Of a DNA stretch of 64,000 bases, positions 63,759 to 64,000 are shown in pieces. Positions within the stretch are counted from its first letter, which is position 1, and the number at the start of each line of letters is the position of its first letter. Location: NCBI RefSeq assembly GCF_031157375.1, contig NZ_JAVIFV010000004.1, forward strand, positions 372,001 through 436,000, in the 5' to 3' direction. This stretch comes from Sphingosinicella sp. LHD-64. Lineage in GTDB: Bacteria; Pseudomonadota; Alphaproteobacteria; Sphingomonadales; Sphingomonadaceae. The position numbers were made by a program, and so were the translations under genes. The notes below the pieces were generated by a model. That model was not told the DNA's origin. It searched no databases and saw only the letters and a list, made by a program, of their open reading frames with translations.

Positions 63759-64000
63759 CTATGCGTCCAGGACCTGCTTCAGCGTCTTCAGGAATTCGCT
63801 CGCAAGGGCGCCAAGCGGCCGGTTCAGCAGGAACATCGCATGGATGTCGAACGTCACGCGCGGCTTCAGCGGCCGCATCGCGAGGCCGGGCGCGAGGCAG
63901 GCCTGGGCGGTGAAGCTGTCGACCACGGTCATGCCGACGCCCTGCCGGACCAGTGCGCCGGCGATGTAGAAGGTCCGGGCGGAGACGACCTCGTCCAGGT
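63759..64000 (-). CDS. LysR-family regulator, C-terminal part only
   Basis: The window ends inside this gene; about 80 residues of the effector-binding domain are visible. FYIAGALVRQGVGMTVVD and RPLKPRVTFDIHAMF, with a terminal NRPLGALASEFLKTLKQVL helix, are the LysR C-terminal pattern. The stop is at 63759-63761. It precedes the DgcN/DgcA operon in the same direction, as the DgcR-type regulator would, but the DNA-binding part is not seen. Confidence 0.78.
   Translation of the reverse strand, partial: LDEVVSARTFYIAGALVRQGVGMTVVDSFTAQACLAPGLAMRPLKPRVTFDIHAMFLLNRPLGALASEFLKTLKQVLDA

Overview
The window is a dense, GC-rich bacterial segment with 48 genes and no gene-free stretch over 300 bp. 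It looks like an alphaproteobacterium, most likely a sphingomonad. The grounds are codon and GC style, a large TonB-dependent receptor with a DEIVITGTR plug start, DivK/PilZ/GGDEF-EAL signalling, an AmpG-like permease next to peptidases, and REP-like elements of the CCGGCGAAGGCCGG type. The genus is an inference from gene content only.

1-29.9 kb, acyl-CoA catabolic island. After a cut hydantoinase A/B pair and a short-chain dehydrogenase come tightly overlapping operons of a beta-oxidation-like pathway: NMO-family flavoenzyme, thiolase, three crotonases, three acyl-CoA ligases, a hotdog thioesterase, two adjacent acyl-CoA dehydrogenase pairs that look like heteromeric enzymes, two more acyl-CoA dehydrogenases, two CaiB/BaiF proteins, two MaoC-fold dehydratases and an MFS transporter. 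One operon (17.2-11.7 kb, minus) carries a recognisable methylsuccinyl-CoA disposal trio: a methylsuccinyl-CoA dehydrogenase-like protein, a mesaconyl-C4-CoA hydratase-like protein and a 2-methylfumaryl-CoA isomerase-like protein. A FadR-type GntR regulator sits in the middle. A palindrome TTGAG-N4-CTCAA recurs at its own promoter and at most other promoters of the island, which suggests a single regulon. The substrate is not identifiable here, but it probably yields a methyl-branched dicarboxylyl-CoA.

29.9-36.0 kb: a heavy-metal RND pump (CzcA/CzcB type) with a His-rich small protein but no outer-membrane channel gene, then an outer-membrane protein made of two OmpW-like units in one chain.

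36.1-45.4 kb, signalling island: an alpha-oxoamine synthase, a DivK-like receiver, two divergent histidine kinases with related six-helix membrane sensors (one with a degenerate ATPase domain), a hybrid kinase with two receivers, another receiver, a GGDEF-EAL protein and a PilZ protein. The logic resembles the Cqs/Lqs alpha-hydroxyketone systems (synthase plus membrane kinase plus receiver), here wired to c-di-GMP. This is the most novel-looking part of the window.

45.5-58 kb: lysA, a TonB receptor with a strong terminator, then AmpG-like permease, serine hydrolase, PBP4-type carboxypeptidase, S9 peptidase and an exported amidohydrolase, a set fitting peptide or muropeptide processing.

58-64 kb: a minus-strand operon with PhyH oxygenase, dicarboxylate symporter, N-acyl-D-amino-acid deacylase, DgcA-like enolase-superfamily enzyme and DgcN-like DUF1611 protein, behind a LysR gene cut by the window end. 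This matches the D-glutamate route through N-acetyl-D-glutamate with extra genes added.
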